Shown here: positions 45,207-54,564 of the stretch, piece by piece
Position numbering within the stretch: position 1 is the stretch's first letter
Layout of the letters: each line of letters opens with the position of its first letter
NCBI RefSeq assembly: GCF_008312935.1
Contig: NZ_VSZO01000008.1
Coordinates: 62,001 to 126,000, forward strand
Source of the DNA: Roseiconus lacunae
GTDB taxonomy: Bacteria > Planctomycetota > Planctomycetia > Pirellulales > Pirellulaceae
Direction: 5' to 3'
Length of the DNA: 64,000 nucleotides
Program-made: the position numbers and the translations under genes
The notes under the pieces: model-generated
What the model was told of the DNA's origin: nothing
Databases searched by the model: none
The model's input: only the letters and a program-made list of their open reading frames with translations

Positions 45207-47051
45207 TTACCGTCCGTAAGGCAAACTCAGTGCGCGTTCTGCATACCCCGGCAACGCTTCGCTCAGATCCACGCACTCACGTTGCCGGATCGGCGTTGGG
45301 CTATCAAGAATATGAGTGACCAAGGCAACCACCAATTCATTGCGGCTCGATTGCCGAAACTGCTTGGTGAACAATCGCTTGACTACGGGAACCCGACTCA
45401 GCCCAGGTACCACGGCATCACTTGATTCATCAACTTCGCGAATCAATCCGCCGATCACCAAACCACTCCCGTCAGGCATCAGGACGGTCGTGCTCACTTG
45501 CGTGGTGTCCTCTTCCGGGAAACCCGATTCGGTAATCCTACCGCCAGAGATCTTCGGCAGCACCGTCATCAGCACATTACGATCATTGGTGATCACCGGT
45601 GTCACTTCCAGCACGATGCCCACGTCAAGAAATTGAACGTTTTGAATCGTTGCCGTCTGAGTCGTCGTGGCAACGGCATAGGGCAATCGCTGGCCGATTT
45701 GGACCTTAGCCGTCTGGCGATTAACCACGCTGACTTTGGGTGACGCCAAAGTCCTAGAAGCGGTGTTCGCATGGATGACTTCGATCAACCCATCGACATC
45801 GTTGCCATCGATTCGAAACGCAAGGGAAGGTCCTTCCGCTTCCTCTTCCGCGAAGCCATTTCCGTTCAACGTCAGACGTGCCCCGGCGACGCGAGCAAGT
45901 CCGGTGAGATCGACCCCATGCCGCTGCTCATCATCTAAATCGATTTGCAACACATGCGCTTCGACCAAGACTTGTGGCGGGGCGATGTCAACCTGAGCAA
46001 GGTACTGACTGATTCTCGCATGCCCGGTTTCATTGTCTTCGACAACCAGCAGCTCACGTGTCTGAAGTTTCTCTGTATCGCTTGCCTGCGTAACAAACGA
46101 CTTTCCGATCGGTGACAACAATCCCGTGACGACCGGTTCGACATCTTTGGCGGCGACATAGTTCAGCGGATAAACTTGCAAGCGGCGCCCCTGAACTTTG
46201 GGATCAAGTTCGGTCGAGGTCGACGCGGTGACATACAATACGTTGTCTCGCTGGTGCCAATGAAACCCTGCGATTCCGACGATCGCATCAAGCACCTCTT
46301 CAAGTCTCGCGCCGCGTAAACTGACCGTCACGGGCCCATCAACGTCGGGGCCAACCACAAGGTTCAACCGATGATGGTCCGCGATCATTCGTAGCACCGA
46401 ACGCAGGTCCGCATCGGATGCCACCAGCGTGACCAAATCGTTTTCCTGCCGAAGCGTCGCCCCGTCAGCCGTCACCGGTTCGCGCACCGGAACTGTCAAC
46501 GGTTGCATCTCCACCGGGGGCTCTGGCGAACCATCGATCACCTGCACTCCACCGGCAAGTCGAACGGCGACACGCGTCTCCGATGACCGCATCGGTCGAC
46601 GTGAAGATAATTCAGTCGCATTCAACGCCGGGCGTGAACCACGTACGCTAGCCTCGGCCCCCGTCGCATCCTGTGAGCCGTAGGCACTCGCCTTGGAGTC
46701 AGCTTCGAATCCAGCGGCGATCAAATCTGCCAATCGAGGCTCAGGCGGAGACGTCGTCTCCGGTTGCGACGTCACCTGTGAGTTTGGATGACTTACCGAA
46801 TCGGTTCGTATTTTAATCCGATGCAGACGCCCGGAAGGCTTGACCAAATCGACATGCCCTTGTCGCCGAGCGGACTGGTGACCTGTCTGATAGTCGACCG
46901 CAGGCTGACGAACAACGGGTCCGCGTGTTTTCCCACCGACCGGTGCCGCCAAGACATGCCCGATTGCCGAAGGACCAGCCCAACGCATCTCCGGCTGAAT
47001 TCCAGCCAAAAGCATGACGCTCATCGTTAGCCAAATCGTACGCATTCGCAA
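45207..47051 (-). CDS. gspD: Secretin GspD/PilQ-like
   Basis: 614 residues with a hydrophobic N-terminal signal. Residues about 30-200 are unstructured. A secretin/TonB short N-terminal domain follows (VTLVASDADLRSVLRMIADH and VTVSLRGARLEEVLDAIVGI), then an N1/N2-like region (VYPLNYVAAKDVEPVVTGLL) and the secretin core (PPQVLVEAHVLQIDLDDEQ, FLDVGIVLEVTPVITNDRNV, VIGGLIREVD, VPGLSRVPVVKRLF and the final ELVVALVTHIL). It forms the outer-membrane pore of the secretion system. No S domain is obvious at the C terminus. It is transcribed towards the rest of the locus, so its expression is separate. Confidence 0.94.
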   Translation of the reverse strand: MRMRTIWLTMSVMLLAGIQPEMRWAGPSAIGHVLAAPVGGKTRGPVVRQPAVDYQTGHQSARRQGHVDLVKPSGRLHRIKIRTDSVSHPNSQVTSQPETTSPPEPRLADLIAAGFEADSKASAYGSQDATGAEASVRGSRPALNATELSSRRPMRSSETRVAVRLAGGVQVIDGSPEPPVEMQPLTVPVREPVTADGATLRQENDLVTLVASDADLRSVLRMIADHHRLNLVVGPDVDGPVTVSLRGARLEEVLDAIVGIAGFHWHQRDNVLYVTASTSTELDPKVQGRRLQVYPLNYVAAKDVEPVVTGLLSPIGKSFVTQASDTEKLQTRELLVVEDNETGHARISQYLAQVDIAPPQVLVEAHVLQIDLDDEQRHGVDLTGLARVAGARLTLNGNGFAEEEAEGPSLAFRIDGNDVDGLIEVIHANTASRTLASPKVSVVNRQTAKVQIGQRLPYAVATTTQTATIQNVQFLDVGIVLEVTPVITNDRNVLMTVLPKISGGRITESGFPEEDTTQVSTTVLMPDGSGLVIGGLIREVDESSDAVVPGLSRVPVVKRLFTKQFRQSSRNELVVALVTHILDSPTPIRQRECVDLSEALPGYAERALSLPYGR

Positions 47052-47311
47052 AACGCGATTACCCGGAGATCATGACGCGGTGGGGAGGAAACTTGGAATC
47101 CGGGTTTCACGACGCAAGACAGAACGCAGCCGTCATAATCGTTAAACCCTGACTCTTCAGGTTGTATCGGCGTCTGTTTACCGACATCGGAGCAAATATG
47201 CTCGTTTTTCCTCAAGAAGTCGTTCCTGCCGACGTGCTCACGCCAATATCGGGGCTTTCTACGATGCGAATTCTTCGCCAACTGCCCTCGAGGAATTCCG
47301 GTTCAGTGCAT

Positions 47312-47640
47312 ACGTCTCCCCTCTTTGCCAAGTAGGGGCGGGGCTGAAGCCCAGGGAGAATTCCCGCAGAGTGCTGAAAGCCTCGGCGGCTTCCGCGACG
47401 ACGCAAATCGCGTTTCGAGATTAGCCGAATGGCGTTGTTTTAAAATAACCGGGGCTAACGCCCATCGGCTGATAGGCCACAGCAGTATTAGCCGAATGGC
47501 GTTAGCCACGGTTGCGGTGCGGTTAGCTAATAACGCAAGCGTGAGAGGCACCGATAGCCGCCGCGACGACGAGAAGATCCAACGATTCGTCCTCCTTAAA
47601 AAGGAGGGGCGGACTTGAAGCCCGGGGAGGATTCCGCAAG
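47312..47640. repeat. Composite repeat block between gspD and rimO
   Basis: Inside the 676-bp gap 47052-47727. An outer module (AGGGGCGG, then CTGAAGCCC, then GGATTCC-type) occurs in direct orientation at about 47312-47366 and 47583-47632. Between them are a GCCTCGGCGGCTTCCGC copy, two TTAGCCGAATGGCGTT copies and one CCGGGGCTAACGCCCATCGG. The right outer module includes the hairpin CCTCCTT-AAA-AAGGAGG. The rest of the gap shows no gene. Confidence 0.65.
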
Positions 47641-47727
47641 GATCGCGAACGCTGCGCCCCAAACTTGCTACTGACACCGTCGACGGCGACAGCCACGAGT
47701 TCTCTGCGGCAACCAAACAGCAAAAAA

Positions 47728-49146
47728 TTAAACCGGCGCGGCGACCAAATCGTAGCCTTGTGAGGCAACGATTTCACAGCGAATGATGTCACCGACGGAC
47801 GGTTCGTTGGTCTCGTCGAAACCGCTTAGGTATAGCACGCCGTCGATCTCGGGCGCCTCACATCGGCTGCGGCCAATCCAAACGCCCGGTTGCTCTTCCA
47901 ATGGCGAATCAACGATCACGTCGGTGGCGGTCCCAACCCGAGACGCGTTCCAATCAAACGCGATCGATTGCTGAAGCGCCATCAATTCACTCTGACGTCG
48001 CTCGGCGATTTTTGCCGGAACACGGTTAGGCAACCGTGCCGCCGGCGTGTCCTCTTCGACCGAATACGTAAAGACACCAAGATGCTGGAACTGTTGCTGA
48101 TCGACGAAGTCCATCAATTCTGCAAAGTCCGCATCAGTCTCGCCGGGGAACCCGGTGATCATGGTGGTTCGCATCACGAGCGAATCGATTTTTCCGCGGA
48201 GACGACCGAGGATATCTTCTTGTTTTTGGCGAGTTGTTTTTCGTGACATGCGCTTAAGCATTCTGTCACTGGCATGCTGCAACGGCATGTCGATATAGGG
48301 CACGATCCGTTTCGCACCGGCCAGGGTATCGATGAGGCGGTCGTCGATGTACATCGGATAAAAGTACATCAGTCGGATCCAATCGACGCTTTCGATCTGA
48401 TCGAGTTCGGCCAGCAGATCAGCGAGCCGTGGCTCACCGTAAAGATCTTTGCCGTAATAGGTCGTGTCCTGGGCGACGATCACAATCTCGCGGACGCCGC
48501 TGTCGCCAAGACGCTTCGCTTCGCTAATGACCTGCTCGATCGGCTTGCTGTAGTGTTTGCCGCGCATCTTGGGAATCGCGCAGAAGGTGCACAGTCGGTC
48601 GCAGCCCTCGCTAATTTTCAAATAGGCGAAGTGCCGCGGGGTCACGGCGGATCGAATGCCGTCATCGAGCGGACGAATCGGCGCGGGGCGAAACACCTGT
48701 TGCTGCTCTGCGATCCCGTGCTGCAAACGATCGGCGACTTCGACGATCTCATTGCGGCCAAACACGCCGACCATCGCGTCGATTTCTGGCCTGGCCTCAA
48801 GCAGTTTGCCTTGGCCACGTTCGGCCAAACAACCGGTGACGACAACCCCGCGAATCTTGCCTTCGCGTTTAAGGGCCAACATTTCGTCGATCGCCCCGAG
48901 CGACTCCTCGCGAGCCGAATCGATAAATCCGCAGGTGTTCACAACGACGAAGTCTGCGTTGCCGACATCGCCCACCATCCGATACCCGGTCTGGTCCAGG
49001 CGACCGAGCATCTGCTCGGTATCGACCAAGTTCTTCGGACATCCCAGCGACACGACGGCGTACTTACCGCGAGCCTCCCCCTCGTCAACTGAACTCGATG
49101 CGCGTGCAGGCGTGGATTCGGGCTGATTGACGATCGGAAGTTCCAT
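47728..49146 (-). CDS. rimO: Ribosomal protein S12 methylthiotransferase RimO
   Basis: 472 residues. This radical-SAM enzyme adds a methylthio group to an Asp of ribosomal protein S12. The N-terminal MTTase domain has cluster cysteines at about 36, 72 and 106 ([30 protein letters not shown]). The radical-SAM motif CDRLCTFC gives Cys182, Cys186 and Cys189. A C-terminal TRAM domain (about 400-472) ends the protein. DTEQMLG and [16 protein letters not shown] point to RimO rather than MiaB. It lies 13 bp downstream of a secreted-protein gene on the same strand. Confidence 0.95.
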   Translation of the reverse strand: MELPIVNQPESTPARASSSVDEGEARGKYAVVSLGCPKNLVDTEQMLGRLDQTGYRMVGDVGNADFVVVNTCGFIDSAREESLGAIDEMLALKREGKIRGVVVTGCLAERGQGKLLEARPEIDAMVGVFGRNEIVEVADRLQHGIAEQQQVFRPAPIRPLDDGIRSAVTPRHFAYLKISEGCDRLCTFCAIPKMRGKHYSKPIEQVISEAKRLGDSGVREIVIVAQDTTYYGKDLYGEPRLADLLAELDQIESVDWIRLMYFYPMYIDDRLIDTLAGAKRIVPYIDMPLQHASDRMLKRMSRKTTRQKQEDILGRLRGKIDSLVMRTTMITGFPGETDADFAELMDFVDQQQFQHLGVFTYSVEEDTPAARLPNRVPAKIAERRQSELMALQQSIAFDWNASRVGTATDVIVDSPLEEQPGVWIGRSRCEAPEIDGVLYLSGFDETNEPSVGDIIRCEIVASQGYDLVAAPV

Positions 49147-49159
49147 ACGAATTCGGGAC

Positions 49160-50311
49160 CTATTCCCGACAATATTTGAGGGCTAACAGGGCGTAGGCGG
49201 TGACCAAATTACGGTCCCCTTCCATCCAACGGGTGCTGCCGGAATTGACCCAAGAACCGTCTTCCTGTTGGGCGGCCAACAACGTCGCGGTCAGTTCACG
49301 CTTCCAATTGTGATTGACGCCTTTGGCGTCAGTCAGCACGCGAATTTCGGCAGCATCGAGCGCTTTTGCAAACGTGTGATAGTAGTAATACAGGCCCGAT
49401 TTGCCCATGCCCGGATTATCGGCCAACGAATAGTTCTTTTGAATAAAGTCCATTGCGGCAGCGACTCGCGGGTCATCACTGGTCAAACCGGCATAAATCA
49501 TGCTCTTTAAACCAGCGTACGTCATCGACCCATAACTACGCAAACCACCCCCATCATCTCCCTCGGGGACGACGACTTTTGACTGACCACCGGCCGCTGG
49601 TGTGTAGTAAAACCCGCCGTCATTGATTTTGTCGGCATGCTCGGTGTCGTTCCCGTGACCGACCAAGTTTTGCGTCCGCGAAATAAACCGCAGTGCCTTT
49701 TGGACCGCTTCGTCGTCGGCCTCGTTGCCCAAATCTTTAAGTGCATCCAGCATGAAAGTGGTGTTGGAAAGGTCCGGCCGTGAGTGACTTCCGTAACCCG
49801 CACCGCCGTACGCCGGATCTGACGCGTCGATTCCCTCGCCTTCGTCCCACTGAATGTCCTTCAGAAATGCCTCGGCTCGCTTCAATTCGCTGTCAAATCG
49901 ATCGTCCTTATTTGCCTTGACCAAGGCACCGATGGCAACGGAGGTTTCATAGTTCCGGTGCTTGGATCCCTCGCCGTAGATCCCGCCATCTGGTTTGACA
50001 CGCTCGGTAATAAAGTCGATCGCCTTCTTCACGGACGGCGAATTCACATCCCCTGGATGGTGATCCAAGATTGCTCGGACGCAAATTGACGTGATCGCCA
50101 CGCCCGTCTCCGGACTGAACGCTCCGTTGGCCCCCTGCCCACGGTTCTTGAGAAACTCGATCCCACGGTTCGCCGCCTGATCCACCGCCGCGTTAATCGC
50201 CTCCGGAGAGTCCAGCGAAATCGACGACTCCGCCGCCAACGCCAAATCGGGTACGGCCGAGGTCGCCAGAGAAGCCAACAAGACTGCCGCGGTTACTCGA
50301 AAACGAGACAT
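49160..50311 (-). CDS. Secreted prenyltransferase/squalene-oxidase-repeat protein
   Basis: 383 residues from the ATG at 50311, chosen because it gives a clean signal peptide ([20 protein letters not shown], cleavage after LALA); the frame extends to 50356. The mature protein has repeated alpha-helix pairs of the alpha/alpha-toroid type: [59 protein letters not shown] and [14 protein letters not shown]. This fold occurs in terpene cyclases, prenyltransferases and complement-like proteins. The exported location and the lack of a DxDD-type motif argue against terpene cyclisation. Function unknown; such proteins are common in planctomycetes. Confidence 0.85.
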   Translation of the reverse strand: MSRFRVTAAVLLASLATSAVPDLALAAESSISLDSPEAINAAVDQAANRGIEFLKNRGQGANGAFSPETGVAITSICVRAILDHHPGDVNSPSVKKAIDFITERVKPDGGIYGEGSKHRNYETSVAIGALVKANKDDRFDSELKRAEAFLKDIQWDEGEGIDASDPAYGGAGYGSHSRPDLSNTTFMLDALKDLGNEADDEAVQKALRFISRTQNLVGHGNDTEHADKINDGGFYYTPAAGGQSKVVVPEGDDGGGLRSYGSMTYAGLKSMIYAGLTSDDPRVAAAMDFIQKNYSLADNPGMGKSGLYYYYHTFAKALDAAEIRVLTDAKGVNHNWKRELTATLLAAQQEDGSWVNSGSTRWMEGDRNLVTAYALLALKYCRE

Positions 50312-50732
50312 AGAAAATCCCAAAGGAGAGTTGAAATTGAGGGGAAACGCTACCATTCCGACCGCCCGGCACCGCCGTCAATCGCCCATTCGACGCAATG
50401 TTCCGAGCCCTGTCGAGCCACTTTTTCCGAGCAATTGACGTCGGACTTGGCCATTGCACGCCAACCGATCAGCGGCAAACGTTCGGTGGGCTCGTCTCGG
50501 TCGATATCCCTAAACATAGGCGACACGCAGCCGTTGGGAACGAACCAGAAGCAACGTTGAGTGAAACCGAGGCTTAATTGCAACCCGCGGACCAAACTGC
50601 AGAAAACCCTCCATCGATCCAACCTGATTTTTCTATGGGGGAATTTATGGAGAGTTTCGCCAGCATCGGAATGTTTCGTGATTGGCCACGGTTGCGTCGC
50701 AGTAACTCGCGACGGATTTTCCGCCGTCAACG

Positions 50733-51212
50733 ATGGAAAAACTGCCATCCGGCAATCGATGTTTCCAGGACAAGTCCCTCAAAATCGTTTCCAACCTCAT
50801 GCGATCGCAATCAGAAACTCGGCTGCCTACGCTTTTCGCGATTCGTCATGTGAAGGATGCCGGGCACGCGTCGTTCGCCGCCCCACATCTCGCCCCCCAA
50901 TCCCAGGACACCAATTCGTCGGCCGATCAACCCCAAACGGAAGCTCTGCTTTACACCGACGAGGCGAAGGGAATTTCTTGGCGGATCGATCCCGGTGAAA
51001 AACCGGGCGCGGCCGTAGGCGAAACAGACTTAATCGGCACGTCGCAACCACCGGAACTGCCGAAAGACGAATTGCTCAACCCGCACTGTGCCGACCTTAT
51101 CACATCGCTCGCACATTGGTCCGTGCAATTGGATCATCGCGAGTCTGAGCTTGACCAACGTGAATTTGAACTCAACCGTCGCTCACGTTTTTTGCGTCAA
51201 AACAAGGCTTAG
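50733..51212 (+). CDS. Hypothetical protein with C-terminal coiled coil
   Basis: 159 residues; an internal ATG at 50799 may be the true start, since neither has a clear ribosome site. Not recognised. The first 100 residues look disordered (Pro, Gln, Ser rich, with ALLYTDEAKGISWRIDPGE), while the end, LITSLAHWSVQLDHRESELD followed by QREFELNRRSRFLRQ, is a regular heptad coiled coil. This type of QLD-REx-LDxREFEL end recurs in planctomycete hypotheticals. The 376-bp gap before it holds a decayed repeat fragment (GATTGGCCACGGTTGCG) near 50682. Confidence 0.5.
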   Translation: MEKLPSGNRCFQDKSLKIVSNLMRSQSETRLPTLFAIRHVKDAGHASFAAPHLAPQSQDTNSSADQPQTEALLYTDEAKGISWRIDPGEKPGAAVGETDLIGTSQPPELPKDELLNPHCADLITSLAHWSVQLDHRESELDQREFELNRRSRFLRQNKA

Positions 51213-51262
51213 AGAACGGTTCTTCACGCCGGGGTAGTGGACCTCGATGAATGTTTCGGTCC

Positions 51263-51820
51263 ACCATCAGCCGACTGGCGTTAGCCACGGTCAATTGAGC
51301 CGGCGAATAACAGCGACCACTGACTGTAGCAACCGGAGCTAACGCTCGTCGGCTGATAGAACAAAACACCATCAGCCGAATGGCGCCAGCCACGGTTAAT
51401 TGAGTCGGCAAATAGCAGCGACCACTGACCAGAGCAACCGGAGCTATCGCTCGCCGGCTGATACAACACAACACCATCAGCCGATTGGCGTTAGCCACGG
51501 TTAATTGGGTCGGCAAATAACAGCGACCACTGACTGTAGCAACCGGAGCTAACGCTCGCCGGCTGATAGAACGCAACACCATCAGCCGAATGGCGTTAGC
51601 CACGGTTAACTGAGTCGGCAAATAACAGCGTTCACTGACCGTAGCAACCGGAGCTAACGCTCGTCGGCTGATAGAACACAACACCATCAGCCGAATGGCG
51701 TTGGCACGGTTAATTGGGTCGGCAAATAACAGCGACCACTGACTGTAGCAACCGGAGCTAACGCTCGTCGGCTAATAGAACACAACACCATCAGCCGAAT
51801 GGCGTTAGCCACGGTTGAGT
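51263..51820. repeat. Tandem array of 105-bp units, five full copies plus a partial
   Basis: Units start (ACCATCAGCCG) at 51263, 51368, 51473, 51578, 51683 and 51787, giving periods of 105, 105, 105, 105 and 104 bp. Each unit holds both halves of the family inverted repeat (GGCGTTAGCCACGGTT and ACCGGAGCTAACGCTCG, then CGGCTGAT) around a unique middle (CGGCAAATAACAGCGACCAC). Units differ by a few scattered substitutions. No spacers, so not CRISPR. It fills the gap between a plus-strand hypothetical and the clpP gene. Confidence 0.95.
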
Positions 51821-51850
51821 GGCAATCAACGAACCATGCCGACAGAAAAG

Positions 51851-51880
51851 TGCCGAAAGCCTCCGCGGCTTCCGCTACGG
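51851..51880. repeat. GCCTCGGCGGCTTCCGC-type module next to clpP
   Basis: CGAAAGCCTCCGCGGCTTCC lies 8 bp from the clpP stop, after the 105-bp array. Confidence 0.6.
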
Positions 51881-51888
51881 GGTCGGGA

Positions 51889-52479
51889 TTACGCTTCGTT
51901 TGACTTTGTGACGACCTTGTCGATCAAATTGTATTCCTTCGCTTCCTCCGCACTCATGAAGCGATCGCGATCGGTGTCCTCTTCGATTTTTTCGAGTGAG
52001 TGACCGGTATGATCGATCATGATCTCGTTCATCCGTTTCTTAATCCGGCGCAGTTCTTCGACGTGAATCTCAACTTCACGCGCGGTGCCCTGCATGCCGG
52101 CAAGCGGTTGGTGGATCATGATGCGGGCGTTCGGCAGTGCATAGCGTTTTCCGGCGGCTCCGGCGGTCAGTAATACCGCGCCCATCGAAGCGGCTTGTCC
52201 GATGCAGTAGGTGGCGACATCACAGGAAACAAACTGCATCGTGTCGTAAATCGCCATGCCTGCGGTGATACTTCCGCCCGGGCTGTTGATGTAAAGATTG
52301 ATATCCGCTTTCGGATCATCGCTCATCAAAAACAACATTTGCGCGACCAGCGAGTTGGCGATTTGATCGTCGACTTGCTGCCCAAGAAAAATGATGCGGT
52401 CTTTGAGCAAACGACTGTAGATGTCGTAGGTGCGTTCTTCGCGACCGCTTTTTTCGACAACGTAGGGGATCAAAGGCAT
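51889..52479 (-). CDS. clpP: ATP-dependent Clp protease proteolytic subunit
   Basis: 196 residues from the ATG at 52479 (the frame reaches 52533 but residues before [10 protein letters not shown] are not family-like). ClpP forms a double heptameric barrel fed by ClpX/ClpA/ClpC. The triad is visible: Ser98 in [11 protein letters not shown], His123 in MIHQPLAG and Asp172 in [29 protein letters not shown] is the conserved handle-adjacent strand. Complete and canonical. A second clpP lies 286 bp upstream on the same strand, and no clpX or tig is in the window. Confidence 0.96.
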   Translation of the reverse strand: MPLIPYVVEKSGREERTYDIYSRLLKDRIIFLGQQVDDQIANSLVAQMLFLMSDDPKADINLYINSPGGSITAGMAIYDTMQFVSCDVATYCIGQAASMGAVLLTAGAAGKRYALPNARIMIHQPLAGMQGTAREVEIHVEELRRIKKRMNEIMIDHTGHSLEKIEEDTDRDRFMSAEEAKEYNLIDKVVTKSNEA

Positions 52480-52548
52480 TTGAGTTATCCAGTCAGTTGA
52501 TTGGGTGTACGGGTTGGGGTGGCTGGGTTTCACGCGGAAGGCGTTTGA

Positions 52549-52740
52549 GCCGTAGCGGAAGCCACCGAGGCTTTCGATTGTGGTCTATCAGCCGACGGGT
52601 GATGGCCCGGTTTTTTGTAACTTAACCGTGGCTAACGCCATGCGGCTAATCCTAGATGCGCCGGAGCGGAAGCCGCCGAGGCTTTCGTTGACTCGCCGAC
52701 GGACGTTGGCCCGAGTAAAGCAACCCAACCGCGGCTAATC
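52549..52740. repeat. Intergenic repeat between the two clpP genes
   Basis: Two GGAAGCC-CCGAGGCTTTCG modules (52552 and 52671 regions) flank inverted GTTAGCC modules, including AACCGTGGCTAACGCCATGC. The orientation is opposite to that of the modules at 51851. Confidence 0.7.
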
Positions 52741-52764
52741 CGTCTTTGTGGCGATGATGAAGTA

Positions 52765-53415
52765 TCAGTCTTCATCCTCGTCTTCGCTCGGTGGCTTCGT
52801 TAATATGTCGTCGACCAAGCCGTACTCCTTTGCCTCGGTCGCGCTCAAGAAGAAATCGCGATCGGTATCCTGGGCAATTTTCTCGACTGACTGTTCGCTG
52901 TGTTTGGCGATGATGTCATTGAGCACATCGCGGTAGCGGAACATCTCGGCCGCTTGGATTTCGATGTCGCTGACTTGACCGCCGACACCGCCCATCGGTT
53001 GGTGCATCATCACACGGCTGTTCGGCAGGCAGTGGCGTTTACCTTTGGTACCGCCGACCAGCAGAACCGCGGCGCCGCTGCATGCTTCGCCGACGCAATA
53101 CGTCGCCACGGGGCACGACAAAATCTGCATCGTGTCGTAAATGGCCAGTGTCGCGGTGACACTGCCGCCGGGGCTGTTGATGTAAAAGTGAATGTCTTTG
53201 CGACGGTTCTCACTTTGTAAATACAGCAACTTCATCACCAGTTCGTTGGCGTTGCCGTAATGAATCTCGCCTTGCAAAAAGACGATCCGGTTTTCCAACA
53301 GCAAATCGCCCAGCGTCAATTGGCGTTGACGTTGGTAGCTCTGATACGCGTGGCTATTGGAAAGTTGGCCGGCCGCCAATTGGCCTGCCAGTGGGTGCAT
53401 CAGCGGTGAATCCAT
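52765..53415 (-). CDS. clpP: Second, divergent Clp protease proteolytic subunit
   Basis: 216 residues from the ATG at 53415, the likely start; the frame reaches 53475 from a less suitable codon. Compared with its neighbour it has a longer N terminus (HPLAGQLAAGQLSNSHAYQS), which in ClpP forms the axial pore loops. The triad is intact: Ser113 in GEACSGAAVLL, His138 in MMHQPMGG and Asp187 in QDTDRDFFL. The Met after the catalytic Ser is replaced by Gly, and GQAAS is replaced by GEACS. The C terminus is acidic (SEDEDED). Probably forms mixed or separate barrels with the other ClpP, as reported for two-ClpP bacteria. Confidence 0.93.
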   Translation of the reverse strand: MDSPLMHPLAGQLAAGQLSNSHAYQSYQRQRQLTLGDLLLENRIVFLQGEIHYGNANELVMKLLYLQSENRRKDIHFYINSPGGSVTATLAIYDTMQILSCPVATYCVGEACSGAAVLLVGGTKGKRHCLPNSRVMMHQPMGGVGGQVSDIEIQAAEMFRYRDVLNDIIAKHSEQSVEKIAQDTDRDFFLSATEAKEYGLVDDILTKPPSEDEDED

Positions 53416-53887
53416 TGAATGTCTTATGAGTGACTGAGAAGTGGAAGCGACAGGTGGAAGCAACAGGGCACGCACGCGCCGGTCGGTGTGTAAACAGTCC
53501 AGTGTCCACGTGGTTCAAGTTCAAGAGCAACGCCCCGTGAAACAGAACCACCGTGAAACCGGGGCCCACAGAAAGGTTGTGGTTGACCCGATAGACTCCT
53601 CTAGTGTTCGCATCTTCGCGGAATCTGGCAAGGCCAGTGTGCTGGCAGGCACGCGACGCCGTGGCACGGACTGATCGGTCTTCGGGTGCTTCCCCAATCG
53701 TCATTCTGCCCGTTCGGCGTGAACATGATCTCCCAAATACGCCCGCCTTCCCGAACTGCGCGGTTGATACAGTCGCTACCGTCGGATTGGAACGAGTCCC
53801 GGCGAAATCAACTGATCGTCAACGGACGTCATTGAAGGGTAGCGACGGTGCCCGTTCCGGTGCGACACACCAGCCGAATCATGGTTC

Positions 53888-54075
53888 CCCGTAGCGGAAG
53901 CCGCCGAGGCTTTCGGCACCTTGCGGTGAGTCGCTTATCGCTAGCGGACAATCAAACGTGGCTAATGCCATGCGGCTAATCCCGTCGTGGTCCATCAGCC
54001 GATGGCCATTCGCCCCGTTAATTTGACCCCCAATCGTGCTAACACCATTTGGCTGCCCCCGGAGCGCGATTTGAT
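53888..54075. repeat. Intergenic repeat upstream of yacG
   Basis: CGTAGCGGAAGCCGCCGAGG, then ACGTGGCTAATGCCATGCGG and ATCAGCCGATGGCCATTCGC, a composite like that at 57624. The remaining part of the gap 53476-53887 shows no gene or terminator that I can support. Confidence 0.7.
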
Positions 54076-54197
54076 CCGAAGCTCTTGGCGAGTTCAGCGA
54101 CGGGGCCGGTTGACGGCGGTGGGGATTCCCATTTTGATAAACTCAGTTCACAGGCCAATCCACCACGGCACCCGTTTGACGGTTTCGTTTGACTGCA

Positions 54198-54398
54198 ATG
54201 ACCGAACATCCCCAACGCAAAATCGCCTGCCCGACCTGTGGCAAACAGTTTTACATGGATGAAACGACCGCGCCGCCATTTTGCTGCCAACGCTGCAAGC
54301 TAATCGACCTTGGGCGTTGGCTCGACGAAGAGATTGGGTTGCCACACGAGCAAGACGAATCGCCCAAAACCATTGATCGCGACTCCGTCGATCAGTAA
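54198..54398 (+). CDS. yacG: YacG family zinc-ribbon protein
   Basis: 66 residues from the ATG at 54198 (an in-frame TTG is 9 nt upstream). [11 protein letters not shown] and [20 protein letters not shown] give the four zinc cysteines and the CKxIDLGxWLxE signature of YacG, which inhibits DNA gyrase in E. coli by binding GyrB. The C terminus is a short acidic tail. It stands alone here, followed by a terminator-like hairpin and greA; in other bacteria it usually neighbours coaE or zapD. Confidence 0.92.
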   Translation: MTEHPQRKIACPTCGKQFYMDETTAPPFCCQRCKLIDLGRWLDEEIGLPHEQDESPKTIDRDSVDQ

Positions 54399-54499
54399 CG
54401 GCTTCCGCCCGCTCCATTCTATCTCGCTCTTTCCGCCTTCCCCCTCCCCGACCTTTACAACGGCGCCGGAACTCGCGAGACTATTGGGCTGTAACGCCC

Positions 54500-54540
54500 A
54501 AACCTTTCCCGTCGCATCCGCGGGAAAGGTTTCTTTTTTT
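54500..54540 (+). terminator. Terminator after yacG, located in the greA leader
   Basis: AAACCTTTCCCG (54500-54511) pairs with CGGGAAAGGTTT (54521-54532) around a 9-nt loop and is followed by TCTTTTTTT. It lies only 25-30 nt before the greA start, so it could also act as a greA attenuator. Confidence 0.85.
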
Positions 54541-54564
54541 CCAGTTCATCTGGTGGAGTTTGTG

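Noticed and set aside
48274-49092. 272-codon plus-strand frame
   Set aside because: Antisense to rimO, whose radical-SAM cysteines are intact.
51263-51820. CRISPR array
   Set aside because: Units are near-identical over their whole 105 bp, with no short repeats separated by unique spacers, and no cas genes are present.
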